The notes beneath the pieces were generated by a model. That model had not been told where the DNA came from. It saw only the letters and a list, made by a program, of their open reading frames with translations, and did no database searches. Below are positions 1 to 9,363 of a DNA stretch of 64,000 nucleotides, piece after piece. A program made the position numbers and the translations under genes. Position 1 is the first letter of the stretch, and each line of letters starts with the position of its first letter. The stretch is from Azophilus sp965200465 (GTDB lineage: Bacteria > Pseudomonadota > Gammaproteobacteria > Pseudomonadales > Azotimanducaceae): contig OZ241358.1 in NCBI GenBank assembly GCA_965200465.1, positions 3,596,001-3,660,000 of the forward strand, given 5' to 3'.

Positions 1-981
1 GCTCCCTTGCTGCCCGCCACCCTAAGCGCCACGGTCTTGGTCGTCTTGCTGACCGGCGTCCACATGTGTACCAGACGCAGCAGCGGCGGCGCCCAGCGCT
101 GGCTGACGGGACTGAAGCTCCTGCTCATCGGCGGTTTTTGCGGCGCGGTTTGGTGGACGGTGGAGCAGGGCCAGCCGCTGTCCTTCGCGCCGACCGCTGG
201 GGATGCGGCGTTGCTGACCAGCAGCGCCTTCGCCGTGGCGCTGATCTACGTCAACTACGCCTACACCGGTTGGAACGCCGCCACCTACTTAACCGGCGAG
301 GTGGAGGCGCCGCAACGCAACCTGCCGAAGGCCCTCGCCTTGGGCGCCGGCCTAGTCGCCGTTCTGTACCTTCTGCTGAACTTCACCTTTCTTTACGCCG
401 CGCCGGTGAGCGCCATGCGGGGGCAATTGGAAATCGGCTACATCGTGGCGGAACACGCCTTCGGCAGCGGCGGCGCCTCCATGATGGGAGTGGTGTTGGC
501 CGGCCTGCTGATCTCCACGGTCAGCGCCATGATCTTGGCCGGCCCCAGGGTCATGCAAACCATCGGCCAAGACTTCCCGGCGTTTCGCCTGCTCGCCCGC
601 ACCAACCGCCACGGCCTCCCCACCACGGCCATCGGCGCCCAGTCGCTGATGGCGCTGATCTTCATTTGGACAGCCTCGTTCGAGTTCATTCTGGTGTTCG
701 CCGGCTTCAGCTTGGGCCTTTGCACCTTCCTCACCGTCGCTGGCGTTTTCGTGCTGCGCCGCCGCCGCCCGGAGTTGCCCCGGCCCTACCGAATCACCGC
801 CTATCCGCTGCCGCCGCTCATCTACTTGGCCATCACCGGCTGGACTCTGTTCTACATTTTGCGGGAGCGGCCGGAGGAAGCCTGGATGAGCCTGTTGCTG
901 ATTGTGGCGGGCGGCGCTTTCTATTGGCTGTGCAATCGTGTAAATAAACCCGAGACGGGCGACGCTGAAACTGGGGAATAG
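1..981 (+). CDS. APC-family amino acid permease, C-terminal part
   Basis: The window opens inside this gene; about 326 residues of the C-terminal part remain. It is a polytopic inner-membrane protein with roughly eight hydrophobic segments. The conserved APC-type stretch with YVNYAYTGWN followed by a helix ending in GEVEAPQRNLPKAL near residues 80-110 is typical of cationic/neutral amino acid and polyamine transporters of this superfamily. The last segment is followed by a short charged tail. The acyl-CoA dehydrogenase starts 3 bases after the stop, so the two may be cotranscribed. The substrate cannot be predicted from this part. Confidence 0.85.
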   Translation, partial: APLLPATLSATVLVVLLTGVHMCTRRSSGGAQRWLTGLKLLLIGGFCGAVWWTVEQGQPLSFAPTAGDAALLTSSAFAVALIYVNYAYTGWNAATYLTGEVEAPQRNLPKALALGAGLVAVLYLLLNFTFLYAAPVSAMRGQLEIGYIVAEHAFGSGGASMMGVVLAGLLISTVSAMILAGPRVMQTIGQDFPAFRLLARTNRHGLPTTAIGAQSLMALIFIWTASFEFILVFAGFSLGLCTFLTVAGVFVLRRRRPELPRPYRITAYPLPPLIYLAITGWTLFYILRERPEEAWMSLLLIVAGGAFYWLCNRVNKPETGDAETGE

Positions 982-984
982 CAG

Positions 985-2169
985 ATGGAGACGCAGCGGC
1001 TTGAGGATTTCAGGGCGCAGACGCGGGCTTGGCTGAAGGCCAACTGCCCCGCCGGCGCCCGCGGCCCCGGCCCAATCCCGAACGGCAGCACCAAGATCGA
1101 GATCCAGGACCGGGACACCTTGGCCTGGCTGGGCTTGATGGTCGAGAAGGGCTGGACCGTGCCGGACTGGCCGAAGAAGTACGGCGGCGCCGGCCTCGGC
1201 AAGGATGAATACATGGTCTTGCTTGAGGAGATGCGCCGCATCGGCGCCCGTCCGCCGCTTTCCGGCTTCGGCACCAGCATGCTCGGCCCCACCCTGCTGG
1301 AGTTCGGCACCGACCTGCAGAAGCAAACCCACCTGCCGCGCATTGCCGGAGCGGAGGTGGAATGGTGCCAAGGCTACAGCGAACCCGGCGCCGGCAGCGA
1401 CTTGGCCAGCCTGAGCACCCGGGCGGAGGACAAGGGCGACCACTTCGTCATCAACGGCCAGAAAACCTGGACTTCCGGCGCCCAGTTTGCGGACTGGATG
1501 TTCATCTTGGTGCGCACCGACCCGGATGCGCCCAAGCATGAGGGCATCAGCTTCCTGCTGCTGCCCATGGACCAGCCCGGGGTGCGGGTGAAGCCCATTC
1601 GCCTGCTTTCCGGCGAGTCCCCCTTCAACGAGACTTTTTTCGATAACGCCATCGCCAGCAAGGAGGACTTGGTGGGCGAACTCAACCGCGGTTGGAGCGT
1701 GGGCAAGCGCCTGCTGCAGCATGAGCGCTCCGGCATGCAGTCCTTGGTGCGGGGCGGCGCCGGCGAAGGCGAAGCGGACCTGCCGGCCAAGGCCAAGGCG
1801 GCGCTGGGGGAGGATGGCGGCAAGATCGCGGACCCCGTGTTCCGCGCCCAGGTTCTGGCCCACGAGATGAACAGCCGCGCCTTCCGCCTCTGCCAGCGTC
1901 GGGTGGTGGAGGAGTCCGACGGCGGCGCTCCCGGCCCGGTAAGCTCCATCTTCAAGATCTGCGAAAGCGAGCTTAAGCAGCGCCACGACGACCTCCTCAC
2001 CAAGATGCTCGGCGTTCGCGGCCTCGGCGCGGATTCCCAAGGGTTCAGCGCTGCGGAGCGCGAAGCCACCCGCCAATGGCTGTTTTACCGAGCCTTCTCC
2101 ATCTACAGCGGCAGCAACGAGATTCAGCGCAACATCATCGCCAAACGGGTGCTTGGCCTGCCGGACTAG
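985..2169 (+). CDS. acyl-CoA dehydrogenase family protein
   Basis: A 394-residue flavoenzyme of the acyl-CoA dehydrogenase family, expected to bind FAD and oxidise an acyl-CoA at the alpha-beta bond. Seen in the sequence: the FAD-contact segment YSEPGAGSDL near residues 131-140, KTWTSGAQFADW near 160-171, and the C-terminal signature SGSNEIQRNIIAKRVLGLPD. The position that carries the catalytic glutamate in the medium-chain enzymes (YEGT) reads YSGS here, so the base must lie elsewhere, as in several other subfamilies. It follows the permease by 3 bases and is followed after 4 bases by the GCS2-type ligase, suggesting one transcript. Substrate unknown. Confidence 0.9.
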   Translation: METQRLEDFRAQTRAWLKANCPAGARGPGPIPNGSTKIEIQDRDTLAWLGLMVEKGWTVPDWPKKYGGAGLGKDEYMVLLEEMRRIGARPPLSGFGTSMLGPTLLEFGTDLQKQTHLPRIAGAEVEWCQGYSEPGAGSDLASLSTRAEDKGDHFVINGQKTWTSGAQFADWMFILVRTDPDAPKHEGISFLLLPMDQPGVRVKPIRLLSGESPFNETFFDNAIASKEDLVGELNRGWSVGKRLLQHERSGMQSLVRGGAGEGEADLPAKAKAALGEDGGKIADPVFRAQVLAHEMNSRAFRLCQRRVVEESDGGAPGPVSSIFKICESELKQRHDDLLTKMLGVRGLGADSQGFSAAEREATRQWLFYRAFSIYSGSNEIQRNIIAKRVLGLPD

Positions 2170-2173
2170 AACG

Positions 2174-3586
2174 ATGGGCGACGAAATCTCCCGCCGTCAC
2201 TTCAGCGCCGAGGACTTCAGCGTCTTCCGCTTTCGCTTGGACGAAGAAACCAAGATGCTCGCCGAGCAGTTCGCCTCCCGCCGCTTCAGCCAACGGGGCG
2301 ACATGGCCGGCTTCGAGCTGGAGGCTTGGCTGGTGGACCGCAAGGGCGACCCTCTGCCGCAGAACGACCGGTTTCTTGAGCGGCTGCAAAACCCCTTGGT
2401 CACCTTCGAGCTGGCCAGCTACAACGTGGAGTTGAACGGCAGCCCCACGGCGCTGTCGGGCCGCGCCTTCTCCCGCCTGCACGATGAGCTTGCCGCCACT
2501 TGGCGGGCTTGCCGGAGCGCCGCCGACGACCTAGGTTGCCATCTGGCGACCATCGGCATTCTCCCCACCATCAAGGAGTCCATGCTGAATTCGGCGCACA
2601 TGTCGAAGATGGTGCGCTACCAGGCGCTGAATGACCGGGTGATGGCGCTGCGCGACGGCAAGCCGCTTGACGTGCGCATTCAGGGGGAGGAGGAATTGAC
2701 CATGCAGCACTCCGACGTGATGCTGGAGGCGGCGGCCACCTCCTTTCAGATCCACCTGCAGTGCAAGCCCGACAACGCGGTGCGGGACTTCAACGCCGCC
2801 TTGGTCGCCTCCGCGCCTATGGTGGCGGCCTGCGCCAATTCGCCCTTCCTGTTTGGCCGTGCGCTCTGGGCGGAGACGCGCATTCCCCTGTTCGAGCAGG
2901 CGATCGACATAGGCCCGCATTACCCGTCCAGAGTGGGGTTCGGCGCCGGCTTTGCGGAGGCGTCCCTGTTGGATCTCTTTTTGGAGAACCAACGCGACCA
3001 CCCCATTCTGATACCCAACGTGAACGATGCGGTGCCGGGCGAATTCGCCCAAGCGCGTTTTCACAACGGCACCATCTGGCGCTGGAACCGACCGCTGGTC
3101 GGCTTTGACCATGACGGCCAAGTGCATTTGCGCATTGAGCATCGGGTGGTGCCGGCGGGGCCGACCATTCGCGATTGCGTGGCCAACGCGGCGCTTTTCT
3201 TTGGCTTGGTGGCGGGCTTTAGGCTGGAAAGCGAAGGCCCGGAGGCGCAGCTGAGCTTTGCCGCCGTGCGCCGCAACTTCTACCAAGCGGCCCGCCACGG
3301 CCTGCAGGCTGACTTGGCTTGGCGGCAGGGGGCCGTCGGCGCTCAGCCATTGCTGCTTGAAGAGCTGCTGCCCCTGGCTCGGCGCGGCCTGCAAAGCTAC
3401 GGCATTCCGGCGGAGGAGGTTTCCGAATACTTGGATCTGGTCGAAGCTCGGGTGGAGTCCGGCCTGAACGGCGCCGAGTGGCAAAGCCGCTGGCGGCGGC
3501 GACACGGAACGGACGGCAACGGCTTGGTGATGGCCTACTTGGAGCGTCAGGAGCAGGGCGACCCCGTGCATGCCTGGCCTTTGTGA
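2174..3586 (+). CDS. glutamate-cysteine ligase-like protein (GCS2 family)
   Basis: About 470 residues resembling the GCS2 group of ATP-dependent carboxylate-amine ligases, which join glutamate to an amine or amino acid. Visible landmarks: AGFELEAWLVD near the N-terminus (the glutamate-binding strand), VELNGSP, a region around MQHSDVMLEAAATSFQIHLQ, and HLRIEHRVVPAGPT with the conserved ExR-type acidic and basic residues. I chose the ATG at 2174 because the alternative start 7 codons upstream overlaps the preceding gene; the gap is then 4 bases. The next gene is a zinc hydrolase of the aspartoacylase family, so the pair may make and cleave an amide of an amino acid. Exact substrate not predictable. 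Confidence 0.8.
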   Translation: MGDEISRRHFSAEDFSVFRFRLDEETKMLAEQFASRRFSQRGDMAGFELEAWLVDRKGDPLPQNDRFLERLQNPLVTFELASYNVELNGSPTALSGRAFSRLHDELAATWRACRSAADDLGCHLATIGILPTIKESMLNSAHMSKMVRYQALNDRVMALRDGKPLDVRIQGEEELTMQHSDVMLEAAATSFQIHLQCKPDNAVRDFNAALVASAPMVAACANSPFLFGRALWAETRIPLFEQAIDIGPHYPSRVGFGAGFAEASLLDLFLENQRDHPILIPNVNDAVPGEFAQARFHNGTIWRWNRPLVGFDHDGQVHLRIEHRVVPAGPTIRDCVANAALFFGLVAGFRLESEGPEAQLSFAAVRRNFYQAARHGLQADLAWRQGAVGAQPLLLEELLPLARRGLQSYGIPAEEVSEYLDLVEARVESGLNGAEWQSRWRRRHGTDGNGLVMAYLERQEQGDPVHAWPL

Positions 3587-3596
3587 CGCTGCCGCC

Positions 3597-4628
3597 ATGC
3601 AGGAACTGCGCCAAGTTGAAGGGTTGCCGCCCGGCTTGCTGGACGCCGAGGCGCATCAGTTGGCGGATTTGCTTGGCGGACCGACCTTGCTGCGCATCAA
3701 GCGCAGGGTCCCACGCGCCTTAAGCCGCCGGGAAAGCGCCCTCAGTGCATCGGTTTGCGCACCCATCTTCGTCAGCGTGCTGCTGCATGGCAACGAAACC
3801 AGCGGCTGGGACGGGCTGCGGCGGCTTCTCCGCGCCCATCCCGTTGTGCGGCGCGACCTCTTGGTTTTCATCGGCAATGTGCAAGCCGCCGCCGTTGGCT
3901 TGCGCAAACTGCCGAAGCAGGCGGACTTCAACCGCATCTGGCGCCCGGCAGGCGGAGTTGCCGCCGAACTGCTCGGCTGCATCGGCGCTCAACCGCTGCG
4001 GGCGGTGGTGGATTTGCACAACAACACCGGCAAGACGCCCCACTACGCCATCCTCACGGACCTAAGCCAAGCCAGCCTTGGCCTAGCCCGCCTGTTTGCG
4101 GACATAGGCGTTTACTTGGAGGAACCCGCTTCGGTGCTGACCCGCGCCTTCGCCGGGCGGGCGCCCTGCGTCGCCCTGGAATTGGGCCAGGTGGGAGACC
4201 CGCAAGCAACGCACCGAGCCGCGGGCTTCCTCGCCGCCTTGCTCGCCCTTGATGAACTGCCCCAAGGCGCCGGGAATTTGCGCCTCCACCGAACCCTGGC
4301 CCGGGTGCATCCGCCGCCGAATGCAGCCTTCGGCTTCGCCGGAGAATCCACGGAGGACTTGGACTTGGTGCTTGACGGCGGCCTTGAGGCAAGCAACTTT
4401 CGCCCCTTGCCGGCCGGCACAGCCTTCGGCGTTGCCCGCAACGGCGCTCGTTTGCGGGTGCGCGACAACAACAGTCAAGACGTGACGGACCGTTTCCTGG
4501 AAGTCCGCGCTGGGAGAATTTTGGCGACCAGGACCCTGATTCCCGCCATGTTCACGTCCGACGTCGACATGGTCCGCCAAGACTGCCTGTGCTACCTAAT
4601 GGCCCCCGCAAACAGCCCGCCAACCTAG
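3597..4628 (+). CDS. succinylglutamate desuccinylase/aspartoacylase-like zinc hydrolase
   Basis: A 343-residue M14-related deacylase of the AstE/AspA family, which hydrolyses N-acyl amino acids. The zinc ligands are in HGNETSG (His and Glu) and in DLHNNTG (second His), and VALELGQVG carries the Glu expected to act as general base. DFNRIW matches the substrate-arginine region of the family. I take the ATG at 3597, 10 bases after the GCS2 gene; an in-frame start at 3570 would overlap that gene by 17 bases. No clear Shine-Dalgarno sequence is present, so translation may be coupled. It ends convergently with the DUF4143 ATPase. Confidence 0.8.
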   Translation: MQELRQVEGLPPGLLDAEAHQLADLLGGPTLLRIKRRVPRALSRRESALSASVCAPIFVSVLLHGNETSGWDGLRRLLRAHPVVRRDLLVFIGNVQAAAVGLRKLPKQADFNRIWRPAGGVAAELLGCIGAQPLRAVVDLHNNTGKTPHYAILTDLSQASLGLARLFADIGVYLEEPASVLTRAFAGRAPCVALELGQVGDPQATHRAAGFLAALLALDELPQGAGNLRLHRTLARVHPPPNAAFGFAGESTEDLDLVLDGGLEASNFRPLPAGTAFGVARNGARLRVRDNNSQDVTDRFLEVRAGRILATRTLIPAMFTSDVDMVRQDCLCYLMAPANSPPT

Positions 4629-4674
4629 GCGCAGGCCCTAGGCTCCTTGGTTCACGCAGGGACGCTTTCCCCCT

Positions 4675-5819
4675 TCAGCAGCCTAGCATTCGGCTGAGAT
4701 TTCTCAATGCGCCCGCAATCGGCAAAACCTTGACGCCGTCCATGTAAAGGGGCGTGGCGCCGCCATAGAGGATGAAGAGCTGCGCGGCGGGGTAGTCCTT
4801 CTTGAATTCCCGCAGCGCCCTTGTGTGCTTTGGCTGCACTTGCGTTGCCCGTTTTACTTCCATTGCCAGCAGGCCGAGCGGTCCGTAGAGCACGAAGTCA
4901 ACTTGCAGGTTGTTTCGGGTCCTCCAGAAAAAGAACTGGTAGCCGTAATCATGGTACTCGTTTACCGCCCGCAGCTCCTGCAGCACCAGAGTCTCCAGGG
5001 ATGGGCCGTCCAGCTCCGCTTCGGAATCTAGAGGCCCCGCCGGTCGGATGGCTCGAAACACGCCCGCGTCGAAAAAGTAGAACTTCTTCTGGGCTATGAG
5101 CTTGCGTTTCGCCTTGCGCGAGAACACCGGCAGCCGCACGGCGATGAGCAAATCCTCCAAGATGGAGAAGTAGTTTTCCGCAACCGGCCTTTCAATTTGG
5201 GCCTCCCGCGCAACGGCGCTGATGTTGACTGCGCTTCCCTGGGAAAAACTCGCAATTTCCAGAAAACGGGAAAAATGGCCGATGTTGCGAGTCAGGCCCT
5301 CTTGCATGACTTCCTCCCGCAAGTAGGTCTGCACGTAGTCCTGCAGATATTTCCGGGGGTTGGCTTCACTGAACCGGGCTGGAAGATGGCCAAAGCGCAA
5401 CGAATCGTGCAGGCTAAAGGCGTCTTCCTGCTCCCCCACGGTCAAGGGATGCATGTGATAGGTCAGGGCGCGGCCGGCCAACAGGTTGACTCCTCTTCGC
5501 CTTAGCGTTCTGGCGCTGGACCCGGTCAGAGCGAAATTCAGCCTGTCGGCTTCGATCAGGTCGTGGACCTCATTGAGCAAGGCGGGAATGCGTTGAACTT
5601 CGTCAATCACCACCCAGTCTTGATAACCAGGAGGAATAAGCTGCCTGAGGTGACCAGGGTTTGCGGACAGGCGATTGTAGAATTCGGATTGCAGCAAGTT
5701 GATGAACAATGCGTCGGGGAGATGGTGCTTCAACCAAGTGGTCTTGCCCGTTCCCCTAGGACCGAACAGGAAAAGCCTCTGCGTGACGCCAAGGGTTTGT
5801 TGAGTAGCCGCTTAAACAT
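4675..5819 (-). CDS. AAA-type ATPase, DUF4143 family, frameshifted near the 5' end
   Basis: A P-loop ATPase with C-terminal DUF4143 domain; this family occurs as many paralogues in environmental bacteria and its cellular role is unclear. The Walker A GPRGTGKTTW is encoded at about 5734-5763, followed by the Walker B region VVIDEVQRIP, a sensor-like LTGSSARTLRR, and DUF4143 features such as FYFFDAGVFRAI and FFFWRTRNNLQVDFVLYG. In the main frame no ATG or GTG lies upstream of Walker A; a TAA at 5812-5814 closes it. An ATG at 5819 with a good GGAG nine bases upstream opens a different frame reading MFKRLLNK, typical for this family. One missing base in the AAACCC stretch near 5792-5800 would join the two. 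Either a recent mutation or a sequencing error. Confidence 0.8.
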
Positions 5820-5844
5820 TCGGTCTCTCTCCCACCGCAATTCG

Positions 5845-5985
5845 GCGATTATAGGTTAGCTGGGGAATTTCAGGAAATATTGAGTTGAAAAGTGAAAAAA
5901 TGCGGGATTATTTCAGTTTTCAAGTTGAAATTTCGGAGGAATGTTTTCCTGTGCATCCACGAACGGATATAAAGGGTTCCGCGAA
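5845..5985. other. AT-rich intergenic stretch
   Basis: Between the divergent DUF4143 ATPase and the MAPEG gene the sequence becomes clearly richer in A and T than the surroundings. It contains a TTGAAA (from 5883) and a TATAAA at 5968-5973, about 100 bases upstream of the MAPEG start, which could serve promoters in either direction. No open frame of interest and no convincing RNA structure was seen. Confidence 0.3.
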
Positions 5986-6070
5986 CTCACGGTCGGCGGT
6001 CCATGCGGAGTGCGGCAATTTGCGGCTGCCGGCGGGTGAGGTTCCCTAGCGCCGCGATGGAGATGCCGAC

Positions 6071-6469
6071 ATGGCCATTCAGGTTGTCTGCCTGTTGATT
6101 GGCGTTCTGCTGCCGTATCTGTGGGCCGCAGTGACCGCCCGCTACCGCAAGCAGCAGTTTGGCGACGTCGGCCTTGCCGAACCCCGGGTGCAGGCGCAGG
6201 GGCTCAGCGGCGCCGGGGCTCGCGCCTGGGGAGCGCAGATGAACGCCTGGGAGGCCCTGCTGGTGTTCGCCGCCGCCAACGGGGCCGCCTTGGCGGCCGG
6301 CGTGGAGCCAACCGGGGATTGGGCGCTGGCGGCGCCGCTCTGGGCGGCGGCGCGGATTCTGCACGGGGCCTTCTACATTGCTGGGCAAGCGGGGTTGCGG
6401 CTGTTGGCCTTCCTCACGGGCTTGGCCATGAGCCTGTGGATTTTCTGGTTGGCGTTGGCGGCGGCCTGA
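6071..6469 (+). CDS. MAPEG family membrane protein
   Basis: 132 residues with four hydrophobic segments, matching the size and pattern of the MAPEG family (membrane-associated proteins in eicosanoid and glutathione metabolism). Visible family features are the polar loop after helix 1 (ARYRK) and the RAWGAQMNAWEALLVFAAAN stretch at the start of helix 2, where the Asn/Glu motif of the family lies. Bacterial members are small inner-membrane proteins, some with glutathione transferase or peroxidase activity. The antiporter gene starts 9 bases downstream, so the two are probably cotranscribed. Confidence 0.85.
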   Translation: MAIQVVCLLIGVLLPYLWAAVTARYRKQQFGDVGLAEPRVQAQGLSGAGARAWGAQMNAWEALLVFAAANGAALAAGVEPTGDWALAAPLWAAARILHGAFYIAGQAGLRLLAFLTGLAMSLWIFWLALAAA

Positions 6470-6478
6470 GCCGCGCCC

Positions 6479-7714
6479 ATGACCTTCATCCAAGTCGTCA
6501 CCATCCTGCTCGTTTTCACGGCGGTGCTGCTGTACGTGAACCATCGCTGGGTGGGGCTGCCGGCCGCCAGCGGCGTCATGCTGCTCAGTTCCGTCTTTTC
6601 CCTGGGTTGGTTGTTCAGCCACCACCTAGGGTTCAACACCTACGCATACGCCGAAGAGGTGCTCCGGCAAATAGACTTCAACGAATTGCTGATGGAGGGA
6701 GTGCTGTCCATCCTGCTGTTTGCCGGTGCCTTCCACATCGACTTGTCGGAACTGTCGAAAAGCAAGTGGACCGTGGGGTTTCTGGCGACCTTCGGCGTGT
6801 TGGCCTCCACCGTCCTGATTGGCTTGGCGCTGTGGCTTTGCTTGGGTTTCTTCGGCATCGAGCTGCCCTTGGTTCTTTGCTTTCTGTTTGGCGCCCTGAT
6901 CTCGCCGACGGACCCCATATCGGTGTTGGCCATCATGCGCAACGTCGGTGCGCCAAAACCCCTCGAGACCCAGATCGCCAGTGAATCCCTTTTTAATGAC
7001 GGGGTTGGCGTCGTGGCGTTCATCTTCGTCTCCTCCTTGGCCTTTGCGCAGGCGGACGTCGGCTTTGCATCGGCGTCGCTGCTGTTCGTTAGGGAAGTGG
7101 TGGGCGGCGCCCTGCTCGGCGTCGGCATGGGCTACGTCGGCTGCCGCCTGCTGAGCGAAATCAACGACTACCAAGTGGAAATTCTGGTCACCTTGGCCTT
7201 GGTTATGGGCGGCTACCACCTGGCCACCGCCATTGAGGCCTCCTCCCCCATCGCCGTGGTCATCGCCGGCTTGATCATCGGTCACGGCGGCCGGTCGTTC
7301 GCCATCCGCCGGTTCACGCGGCGGCGCCTAGGCGCCTTTTGGGCGCTGCTGGACAAGAGCCTCAACTCCATTCTGTTCGTACTGATCGGCTTGGAATTTC
7401 TGCGCATTCCGTTCCATGCCCCGGCCGTCGCCGCCGGGCTGTGCGCCATACCGCTGGTGTTGGGCGTTCGCTGCATCGGCGTGAGCCTGCCGGTGTGGCT
7501 GCTAGGGCATTGGCAGGAATTCAGCCCCCACACCATCAAAATACTGACTTGGGGCGGGCTGCGCGGCGGCATCTCCCTGGCCTTGGCGCTGTCCCTGCCC
7601 GAGGGCGCGGAGCGGGACTTCATCCTGACCATCACCTACGTCATCATCCTGTTCTCCATCTTGGTGCAGGGCCTCACGATAGGCAAAATAGTCGCCCGCG
7701 CGAAGTCGGCCTGA
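6479..7714 (+). CDS. Na+/H+ antiporter, CPA1 (NhaP) type
   Basis: A 411-residue inner-membrane cation/proton antiporter with about 12 hydrophobic helices. The ion-binding motifs of the CPA1 family are present: SPTDPISVLAIMR near residues 141-153 and ASESLFNDGVGVVAF near 168-182, with the Asn-Asp pair expected to bind Na+. The C-terminal helix includes TWGGLRGGISLALALSLP, the conserved GLRG(G/A) signature. It ends without the long cytoplasmic regulatory tail of some family members. It probably exchanges Na+ (or K+) for H+ and contributes to pH or salt homeostasis. Confidence 0.92.
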   Translation: MTFIQVVTILLVFTAVLLYVNHRWVGLPAASGVMLLSSVFSLGWLFSHHLGFNTYAYAEEVLRQIDFNELLMEGVLSILLFAGAFHIDLSELSKSKWTVGFLATFGVLASTVLIGLALWLCLGFFGIELPLVLCFLFGALISPTDPISVLAIMRNVGAPKPLETQIASESLFNDGVGVVAFIFVSSLAFAQADVGFASASLLFVREVVGGALLGVGMGYVGCRLLSEINDYQVEILVTLALVMGGYHLATAIEASSPIAVVIAGLIIGHGGRSFAIRRFTRRRLGAFWALLDKSLNSILFVLIGLEFLRIPFHAPAVAAGLCAIPLVLGVRCIGVSLPVWLLGHWQEFSPHTIKILTWGGLRGGISLALALSLPEGAERDFILTITYVIILFSILVQGLTIGKIVARAKSA

Positions 7715-7748
7715 CTATGGATGGCGCACAAGGAAGCGGAGCAAGCCC

Positions 7749-8537
7749 ATGGCGACCACAACCAACCTCTTTGACCTGACCGGCAAGGTGGCGCTGCTGA
7801 CCGGCGCCTCCAAGGGCATCGGCCGCGCCATGGCCGAGGGGCTGGCGGAGCACGGGGCCAAGGTGGTCATATCCAGCCGCAAGCTGGCCCAATGCGAGGA
7901 GGCGGCGGCGGCGATCAACGCCAAGGCCAAGGGAAGCGGCGGCCAAGCCATCGCCCTAGCCTGCAACATCGGCTACAAGGAGCAGCTTGAGCAGCTTGTG
8001 CAGGCCACACATGAGCGCTTGGGCCGCATTGACGTGCTGGTCTGCAACGCCGGGGTCAACCCCTTCTACGGTTCCTTGGCGGACATTCCGGATTCCGCCT
8101 TCGACAAGATCATGTCCACCAACGTCAAGTCCAACCACTGGCTGTGCCGAATGGTGGCGCCGGACATGATCGCCAAGGGCGGCGGCGCCATCATGGTGAC
8201 GTCCAGCACCGGCGCCTTCGCCGGCTCCGAGGTGCTGGGCGCCTACAACATATCCAAGCTGGCGGACATCGCCTTGGTGCGCAATCTGGCCCTGGAGTTG
8301 GGGCCCAAGGGAGTGCGGGTGAACGCCATCTGCCCCGGCCTCATCAAGACGGATTTCGCCCGCGCCCTATGGGACAGCGAGGAAGCCGTCAAGCGGGTAC
8401 ACGAGCAAACCCCGCTGCGCCGCTTGGGCGAACCGGAGGACCTCAAGGGCTTGGCGGTGTTTCTGGCCTCCGACGCCAGCGCCTACATCACCGGCCAAGC
8501 GCTGACGGTGTGCGGCGGCGTCTTTATGTGGCGCTAA
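7749..8537 (+). CDS. short-chain dehydrogenase/reductase
   Basis: 262 residues of the classical SDR family. TGASKGIGRAMAEG near residues 18-31 is the glycine-rich NAD(P)-binding turn; CNAG lies at 99-102; the catalytic Ser, Tyr and Lys are in SSTG (about 152), Y166 and K170 (YNISK). The ending with ITGQALTVCGGVFM is typical of the FabG-like branch. RKLAQ after the second strand suggests preference for NADP. The substrate is unknown. Its stop codon lies inside the end of the convergent glutathione S-transferase gene; the two genes overlap by 14 bases. Confidence 0.9.
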   Translation: MATTTNLFDLTGKVALLTGASKGIGRAMAEGLAEHGAKVVISSRKLAQCEEAAAAINAKAKGSGGQAIALACNIGYKEQLEQLVQATHERLGRIDVLVCNAGVNPFYGSLADIPDSAFDKIMSTNVKSNHWLCRMVAPDMIAKGGGAIMVTSSTGAFAGSEVLGAYNISKLADIALVRNLALELGPKGVRVNAICPGLIKTDFARALWDSEEAVKRVHEQTPLRRLGEPEDLKGLAVFLASDASAYITGQALTVCGGVFMWR

Positions 8538-9312
8538 GGGCCTCCACTTCCTTCCAAACCTCCTCGCCGTTGGCGCGGAACATGGCCGCCAGCGGCGCAG
8601 GAATCCAGTCCGCCACGGCGGTGCGGTAGGCTGGCAGGTCCTGCACCCCAGCGAACCAATCGGCCGCCTTGGGCCGGGCTTCGATGAGCGGTGTCATGGC
8701 CAAGGCGTCCAGCCGCAGCACATAGGGCAGCACTCCGGCGTCCGCTAGGCTGAAAGTTCGCCCGCCCAGCCATTGACTTTGCGCCAAGGCGGTTTCAAGC
8801 CGGTCGAGCAGGTCGATCATCGCCGCCAAGGCGCCGGCGAATTCCGGCGCCTGCACCCCGTGCTCCAAGACACTGCGCCTAAGCGCTCGCCTGGCGGGGT
8901 CCGGTATGGCGTTGATGTTCGCCTCGCGCACCTGCTCCGGCTGCTGAAGCAGCATCTTGCGCGGGCCGATGGCGAAGGTGACCACGCCGGTGGCCGGATG
9001 CACCTGCTCGTCCAGCCGCTTGGTCCACAGGCGCACGGCGTGGCGCCCGGCGGCGTCCGCCGGCAGCATGGGGACTGCTGGAAAGGCGTCCTCCAAGTAT
9101 TCGTTGATCAAGCTCGATTCGATGAACACCTCGCTGTCGCGCACCAGGGTGGGCACCACATGGTTGGGGTTGAGCTTGACGTATTCCGGGTCGTGCTGCC
9201 CGCCGCCGAGCAAGTCGATTTCGTGGGACTGGAATTCCAGGTTTTTGTGCGCTAGCACCAACCGCACCTTTTGCGAGCAGGTTGATGCGGCGTTGTGATG
9301 CAGTTCAAGCAT
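8524..9312 (-). CDS. glutathione S-transferase family protein
   Basis: 262 residues with an N-terminal thioredoxin-like GST domain and an all-helical C-terminal domain. LNPNHVVPTLV followed by FIESSLINEYLEDAFP is the glutathione-binding half with the cis-proline and the ES motif. I chose the ATG at 9312: it is preceded by AGGAGG nine bases upstream and gives MLELHHNAAS, the normal beginning of a GST; the frame stays open further upstream only because it runs through an IS fragment. It is convergent with and overlaps the SDR gene by 14 bases. It may conjugate or dehalogenate an electrophilic substrate. Confidence 0.88.
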   Translation of the reverse strand: MLELHHNAASTCSQKVRLVLAHKNLEFQSHEIDLLGGGQHDPEYVKLNPNHVVPTLVRDSEVFIESSLINEYLEDAFPAVPMLPADAAGRHAVRLWTKRLDEQVHPATGVVTFAIGPRKMLLQQPEQVREANINAIPDPARRALRRSVLEHGVQAPEFAGALAAMIDLLDRLETALAQSQWLGGRTFSLADAGVLPYVLRLDALAMTPLIEARPKAADWFAGVQDLPAYRTAVADWIPAPLAAMFRANGEEVWKEVEALSAT

Positions 9313-9363
9313 GGGTTGGCTTCCTCCTGGCGCTTCCACAACGGAGACCTCAACTGCAGGGCC

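Noticed and set aside
352..2076. Long minus-strand open frame opposite the acyl-CoA dehydrogenase
   Set aside because: Shadow of a high-GC gene: the plus strand encodes a clear enzyme and the antisense product is low-complexity and matches nothing.
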